In this document: one piece after another, positions 59,911 through 64,000 of the stretch | How positions within the stretch are numbered: position 1 is the first letter of the stretch | Layout: every line of letters starts with the position of its first letter | Source: an uncultured Bacteroidota bacterium | GTDB lineage: Bacteria; Bacteroidota; Bacteroidia; Flavobacteriales; Flavobacteriaceae | Assembly (NCBI GenBank): GCA_902605445.1 | Contig: CACLCL010000002.1 | Coordinates: 1 to 64,000, forward strand | Reading direction: 5' to 3' | DNA length: 64,000 nucleotides | Made by a program: the position numbers and the translations under genes | The notes under the pieces: model-generated | The model's database searches: none | Told to the model about the DNA's origin: nothing | What the model saw: only the letters and a program-made list of their open reading frames with translations

Positions 59911-60702
59911 ATGGAATTTTTTTCTGAAATAATAAATTTTAATATCATTATTGACATCCTTGATTTAATTTTAGTTGCAGGCCTTTTGTATTATGCTTAC
60001 AAACTTTTGAAAGGCACCGTTGCGATAAATATTTTCATTGGTATAATCTTGATTTATATACTTTGGAGAGGCACCCTACTTCTCGATATGGAATTTCTTT
60101 CAAGTATTATCGGTGGTTTTATGAGTGTTGGAATTATTGCCCTAATTGTAGTTTTTCAACCAGAGATTAGAAAATTTTTATTAATGGTGGGTTCCGCAAA
60201 TATTTCTAAAAAAGGTTCTGTATTTGATAAAATAAATTTTTTTAAAAACGAAAAGATTAAAAATTTTACTGATGTTAACACGATTGTAAATGCTTGTTTT
60301 AATATGAGTAAATCAAAAACTGGTGCGTTGATAATTATTGAAATAAACAATAATCTAAATTTTCTTAAAGATTCGGGCGATGAAATGAGCATCCGAGTAG
60401 CACAACCAATTCTTGAAAGTATTTTTTTTAAAAATAGTCCACTTCATGATGGTGCAATAATTATTTCTAATAATATAATTAGAGCTACAAGGGTGGTTTT
60501 ACCAATTAATAATGAAACTAAAATTCCTGCAAAATATGGACTCAGACATCGTGCAGCTGTAAGTATTTCCGAAAAAACTGATGCAATTGCGTTGGTTGTT
60601 TCAGAACAAAATGGTAAAATTTCATACATAAAGAACGGAGAGTTCAAAAAATATAACTCACAACAACACTTAATAAATCTAATTAAAAAAAGCCTAAACT
60701 AA
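59911..60702 (+). CDS. cdaA: diadenylate cyclase CdaA
   Basis: 263 residues: three N-terminal membrane helices (about 12-75) and the DisA_N/DAC domain (about 95-255). The catalytic motifs are SPLHDGAIIISNN (DGA) and GLRHRAAVSISEKTDAIALVVSEQ (RHR and SE). It makes cyclic di-AMP from two ATP at the inner membrane. c-di-AMP controls potassium and osmotic balance. It pairs with folP, as in other Flavobacteriia. Confidence 0.95.
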   Translation: MEFFSEIINFNIIIDILDLILVAGLLYYAYKLLKGTVAINIFIGIILIYILWRGTLLLDMEFLSSIIGGFMSVGIIALIVVFQPEIRKFLLMVGSANISKKGSVFDKINFFKNEKIKNFTDVNTIVNACFNMSKSKTGALIIIEINNNLNFLKDSGDEMSIRVAQPILESIFFKNSPLHDGAIIISNNIIRATRVVLPINNETKIPAKYGLRHRAAVSISEKTDAIALVVSEQNGKISYIKNGEFKKYNSQQHLINLIKKSLN

Positions 60703-60712
60703 ATTACTAGTG

Positions 60713-62464
60713 TTATTTTTTTAATTCGGAATCATAAAGTTTTTTATAAATTCCATTTTTAATTTTTAGCAACTCATTATGCTTACCTTCTTCTACAATT
60801 TTACCCATTTTCATAACAATAATATTATCAGCATTGTAGATGGTACTTAACCTATGTGCAATAATTATTGATGTTCTATTTTTTGTAATATTTTTTATTG
60901 CATTTTGAATCAAAATCTCTGACTCGGTATCAATTGATGAAGTTGCTTCATCTAAAACAAGGATTTGCGGATTTTTTATGTAAACTCTTAAAAAGGAAAT
61001 CAACTGTCTTTGGCCTGTTGAAAGGCCTACGCCTCTTTCTAAAACATTATAATTATACCCTCCCGGTAGAGACTCTATAAAATCATTAATTTGTATGTCA
61101 TTTGCAGCTTTTTTAACATTCTCAAGAGTAATTTTTTTATCATACAATACTATATTATTAAAGATTGTATCTGAAAATAAATGGACATCTTGGGAGATAA
61201 AACCTATATTCTTTCGGAGTGATGAAATAGAATAATCATGAATTTTTATTTCATCAATCATTATTTCACCAGAATCAATCTCATAAAATCTGTTTAGTAA
61301 TTTTATAACTGTTGACTTTCCAGAGCCTGTAGGTCCGACTATTGCATTTACTGTTCCTGGTTTTATATTTAAATTTAAAGATTTTAAAACATTTATATTT
61401 TTCTTGTAAGAAAAATTTACATTTTTATAATTGATTTTACCTTTTAAAGTATTGGCTTTTTTATTACCTGAATCTTTAATCTTCTCGTTTTTATCTAATA
61501 TTTTGAATACCCTTTCTGCTGCAACCATACCCATTAAGAGTGTGTTAAATTTGTTTGCAATTTGATTAAGAGGTCTAAACAACATTGGTATCATCATGAT
61601 AAATGCTGTAAGTTCCCCTATTGATGAAGTATTTTCTAATACAATACTCATTCCACCGTACCAAACTACTAATCCCAATGTTAGTGATGAAAATATTTCA
61701 GCAAATGGAAAGAAAATAGAATTATACCACACCGTTTTAAGCCAAGCTTTTTTATGTCTTTCATTAATTGTTTTGAAATTTTTATATTCAAGTTCTTCTC
61801 TCGCAAATAATTTAACAACATTTATCCCTGTAATTCTTTCTTGTACAAATGAGTTTAAATTCGCAACTTCATTTCTTACTTCCTCAAAAGCCTTTTTCAT
61901 ATACTTTTGAAAAACTTTCGTAGCAAATAAAATGAAGGGTAATGCTAAAAATACAATTAAACTTAATTCAATGTTCATATATATCATTACTGAGCCTACT
62001 ATTAACATTTTTAATAAATCACTAATTATTAAGAATAAACCTTGGCCAAAAATATCAGCAATTCTTTCCATGTCTGTTACAGTCCGTGTAATTAATATTC
62101 CAACAGATGAATCATCATAATATTTCAATTTAAAATTTTGAATATGATTAAATAATTTAACCCTTATATCTTTGACCACCGACTGTCCTAATACACCAGC
62201 ATTATATATAAATAGATAATTTGAAAAAACTTCCATTATAAGAAGTAATAACAAAAACAAAGCATACTCAAAAAACATAAATTTAGTTTGAGCAACTAAA
62301 TTATCATCAACTATTTTTTCAATTACCAAGGGTCTTAATGCAGCGAAAACAGAAAGTCCAATAACCGAAAAAAATGCAACCATGGAATTTTGGTAGTAAT
62401 CTTTGGTAAAGGTGAAAAGCCTTTTCAATAATTTTATATTATAAACTTTGATTTTTTCACTCAT
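60713..62464 (-). CDS. ABC exporter, MsbA/SmdB-like (fused membrane and ATPase domains)
   Basis: 583 residues. Six N-terminal helices (about 20-310) are followed by an ATPase domain (about 340-580) with Walker A GPTGSGKST, signature LSTGQRQLISFLR (GQ variant in place of LSGGQ), Walker B ILVLDEATSSID and an IIAHRLST H-loop. It is a homo- or heterodimeric exporter of lipid or drug-like substrates. The variant signature might point to a heterodimer, but no second half-transporter is near. It overlaps the truA end by 4 bp; this pair is commonly found in Flavobacteriia. Confidence 0.9.
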   Translation of the reverse strand: MSEKIKVYNIKLLKRLFTFTKDYYQNSMVAFFSVIGLSVFAALRPLVIEKIVDDNLVAQTKFMFFEYALFLLLLLIMEVFSNYLFIYNAGVLGQSVVKDIRVKLFNHIQNFKLKYYDDSSVGILITRTVTDMERIADIFGQGLFLIISDLLKMLIVGSVMIYMNIELSLIVFLALPFILFATKVFQKYMKKAFEEVRNEVANLNSFVQERITGINVVKLFAREELEYKNFKTINERHKKAWLKTVWYNSIFFPFAEIFSSLTLGLVVWYGGMSIVLENTSSIGELTAFIMMIPMLFRPLNQIANKFNTLLMGMVAAERVFKILDKNEKIKDSGNKKANTLKGKINYKNVNFSYKKNINVLKSLNLNIKPGTVNAIVGPTGSGKSTVIKLLNRFYEIDSGEIMIDEIKIHDYSISSLRKNIGFISQDVHLFSDTIFNNIVLYDKKITLENVKKAANDIQINDFIESLPGGYNYNVLERGVGLSTGQRQLISFLRVYIKNPQILVLDEATSSIDTESEILIQNAIKNITKNRTSIIIAHRLSTIYNADNIIVMKMGKIVEEGKHNELLKIKNGIYKKLYDSELKK

Positions 62465-63207
62465 AGATAAATGTCTTTACTGTAGGAGATTTTTTCTAAA
62501 AAAAGTGCATGTGCTGGTAAAGAAGGACCAGCATAAATTCTATTAGATTTAGTAATAATATATTTTAATTCTTCAAGTGTTGTTTTTCCGATCCCAATCT
62601 CAATTACTGTTCCAATTATAGACCTAACCATATTTCTTAAAAATCTGTTAGCCTGAATTGTAAAAATTATATTTGAAGAATCGATTTCGTAATAAAAATC
62701 AATAATGTCACATTCATAATTTGAAACACCAGAATTTGATTTACAAAATGATTTAAAATTCTTTGTATTTTTTATTATTTTAATTGCCAAATCAATTTTT
62801 TCAAAATCTAAATTGTTCTTATAATAATATTTTGTTGCTGTATTAAAAATATCTTTTTTTTGAGTAATGTAATATTTATATTCACGTGAATTTGCATCAA
62901 ATCTTGAATGAAATTCAGGAATAACTTTTCTTATTTTCTTTATAAATATTTTATCTCCAAAAAATGAATTTAGTTTAAATATAAGCTTTTGTGAATCTAT
63001 TAATTTTGAATAATCAAAATGAGCACACATTTCTTTTGCATGCACACCCGTATCAGTTCTACTAGCGCCAATAACTTTAATCAGCTTTTCATTTAATATT
63101 AGTGATAATCCTTCTTCTAATTTTTGTTGAACGGAAATAGCATTGGGCTGAATTTGCCATCCGTGAAAAAATGATCCATTATAAGAAAGTTGAATTAAAT
63201 ACCTCAA
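62461..63207 (-). CDS. truA: tRNA pseudouridine synthase A
   Basis: 248 residues. The catalytic aspartate is D52 in GASRTDTGVHAKE, with FDANSREYKYYI and FLRNMVRSIIGTVIEIG in the second half. It makes pseudouridine at positions 38-40 of tRNA. It is the first gene of the truA-ABC exporter pair and divergent from a metallophosphoesterase by 27 bp. Confidence 0.95.
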   Translation of the reverse strand: MRYLIQLSYNGSFFHGWQIQPNAISVQQKLEEGLSLILNEKLIKVIGASRTDTGVHAKEMCAHFDYSKLIDSQKLIFKLNSFFGDKIFIKKIRKVIPEFHSRFDANSREYKYYITQKKDIFNTATKYYYKNNLDFEKIDLAIKIIKNTKNFKSFCKSNSGVSNYECDIIDFYYEIDSSNIIFTIQANRFLRNMVRSIIGTVIEIGIGKTTLEELKYIITKSNRIYAGPSLPAHALFLEKISYSKDIYL

Positions 63208-63234
63208 TATATTATAAATTTGTGAAACAAATAT

Positions 63235-63738
63235 ATGTTAATTATTTTGAGGAAAATTCTTTTAATTTCTGATACACACGGATATATTGATGATAAAATT
63301 ATTGATTATTCTAAAAAGGCTGATGAAATTTGGCATGCAGGTGATATTGGTAATTTAAAAATTATTGATGAATTAAAAAATATAAATAAAGTAAGAGCTG
63401 TTTATGGAAATATTGACAATATAAACATTCGAAAGGATTTAAAAAGAGATTTAAAATTTCAAATTGAGGATTTGAAAGTTTTAATAACTCATATTGGAGG
63501 ATATCCACCAAATTATAATAAAAGAACGATACTAGAGTTACAAAAATATAAACCTGATTTATTTATATGTGGACATTCCCATATATTAAAGATAATGTAC
63601 GATAAAAAATTTAAACTTTTACATATCAATCCAGGGGCTATTGGAAAATATGGATTTCACCAAAAAAGAACAATGGTAAGATTTAAAATCGACAAAAAAG
63701 AAATAAAAAATCTCGAAATTGTTGAATTTGACAGATGA
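63235..63738 (+). CDS. MJ0936/YfcE-like metallophosphoesterase
   Basis: 167 residues. LISDTHG, HAGDIGN, VYGNID, LITHIGGYPP and CGHSHILK form the dinuclear metal site of the calcineurin-like phosphodiesterase fold. The ATG at 63235 is used; a TTG four codons later would also keep the fold. Small members hydrolyse phosphodiesters such as cyclic nucleotides or bis-pNPP in vitro. It lies between truA and a DUF4293-like gene, as is common in this class. Confidence 0.9.
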   Translation: MLIILRKILLISDTHGYIDDKIIDYSKKADEIWHAGDIGNLKIIDELKNINKVRAVYGNIDNINIRKDLKRDLKFQIEDLKVLITHIGGYPPNYNKRTILELQKYKPDLFICGHSHILKIMYDKKFKLLHINPGAIGKYGFHQKRTMVRFKIDKKEIKNLEIVEFDR

Positions 63739-63748
63739 CTAACTATGA

Positions 63749-64000
63749 TCAACGTAGTCTGTTAATTGAACTTAATAACTCAATGTCTTTTTTTATATGA
63801 AAGAAAGCTAAAAATATCAAAATACTACAAAAAAATGGATTTAAGATTGCTGCAAAAAGAAGTAATTCAAAAAATTTAGATGGCATTATCGAAATTAGAG
63901 TATCAAAAGCTATATAAAAGTAGAATAAAGTGAAAATAGACATGAATAAACTAAGTTTCAATGCTAGATTTGATAATAATAATTGTATTCTTCTTTTTTT
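63749..64000 (-). CDS. DUF4293-like membrane protein, 5' end beyond the window
   Basis: The listed ORF starts at a TTG at 63961, but the frame stays open to base 64000, adding KKRRIQLLLSNLAL, so the true start lies outside. Visible are two transmembrane helices and the ending HIKKDIELLSSINRLR, which matches the 'KDE.L..S.DRLR' tail of DUF4293, a four-helix protein of Bacteroidota. In that class it often sits between rho and the truA/metallophosphoesterase genes, which agrees with the neighbours here. Function unknown. Confidence 0.7.
   Translation of the reverse strand, partial: KKRRIQLLLSNLALKLSLFMSIFTLFYFYIAFDTLISIMPSKFFELLLFAAILNPFFCSILIFLAFFHIKKDIELLSSINRLR

Noticed and set aside
1-64000. 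CRISPR array or insertion sequence
   Set aside because: No set of regularly spaced repeats and no transposase-like ORF was seen in the window.

Overview
The window looks like a chromosomal segment of a small-genome marine member of the Flavobacteriia (Bacteroidota). Supporting signs are very AT-rich DNA, TAnnTTTG-type -7 promoter boxes, several secreted proteins ending in a type A T9SS C-terminal sorting domain, a proteorhodopsin paired with a Blh-type beta-carotene dioxygenase, and clade-typical families (DUF4293, DUF1599, BT_3928, DUF4920, a GSII-like glutamine synthetase). Assignments come from reading motifs and gene order; no database search was run.

Region by region. 1-7.8 kb: a truncated quinone reductase-like gene, a DoxX-like protein, small membrane proteins, a three-gene set of secreted proteins (two paralogous coiled-coil proteins around an NTF2-like protein), a MerC-like protein, and a three-gene operon of two secreted alpha/beta hydrolases and a T9SS protein. 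7.8-11.1 kb: an accessory segment bounded by a 45-bp perfect direct repeat of the 3' part of tRNA-Thr(GGT). It carries an AIPR-like (abortive-infection-type) gene, a second degenerate tRNA-derived repeat, a possible metalloprotease remnant and a secreted TPR protein. 11.1-12.7 kb: tRNA-Thr(GGT), Gly(TCC), Tyr(GTA), Thr(TGT), then xerC and rpsU, all on the minus strand. 12.8-18.5 kb: amino acid symporter, cysteine synthase-like enzyme, LolE-like permease, NamZ-like muramidase, FtsE. 18.5-24.9 kb: a surface-glycan cluster (glycosyltransferases, FdtA-like cupin, sulfotransferase, flippase, FemAB-like transferase). 24.9-26.6 kb: blh and proteorhodopsin, with a strong terminator between them.

26.7-40.9 kb is mostly core metabolism and housekeeping: an NtrC-like regulator without a DNA-binding domain, grpE-dnaJ, ilvE, a MazG-like pyrophosphohydrolase, DPP III, a FluC fluoride channel, pyrF, prfA, purM, glnA and a Ca/Na antiporter. 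40.9-53 kb is rich in secreted proteins: a T9SS endonuclease I; an operon of plug-domain lipoprotein, T9SS subtilase and SOUL protein; MarC; tRNA-Arg(ACG); and a 1339-residue T9SS protein fusing FG-GAP and ASPIC/UnbV domains to a complete vanadium haloperoxidase site. 53-64 kb: a persulfide dioxygenase/rhodanese fusion, prmA, tpiA, a DppB-like permease, BT_3928 and DUF1599 proteins, folP, cdaA, an ABC exporter, truA, a metallophosphoesterase and a truncated DUF4293 gene.

The best candidate for something undescribed is the tRNA-Thr-bounded segment with an AIPR-like gene and no visible integrase. The haloperoxidase fusion and the strong Shine-Dalgarno of rpsU come next.
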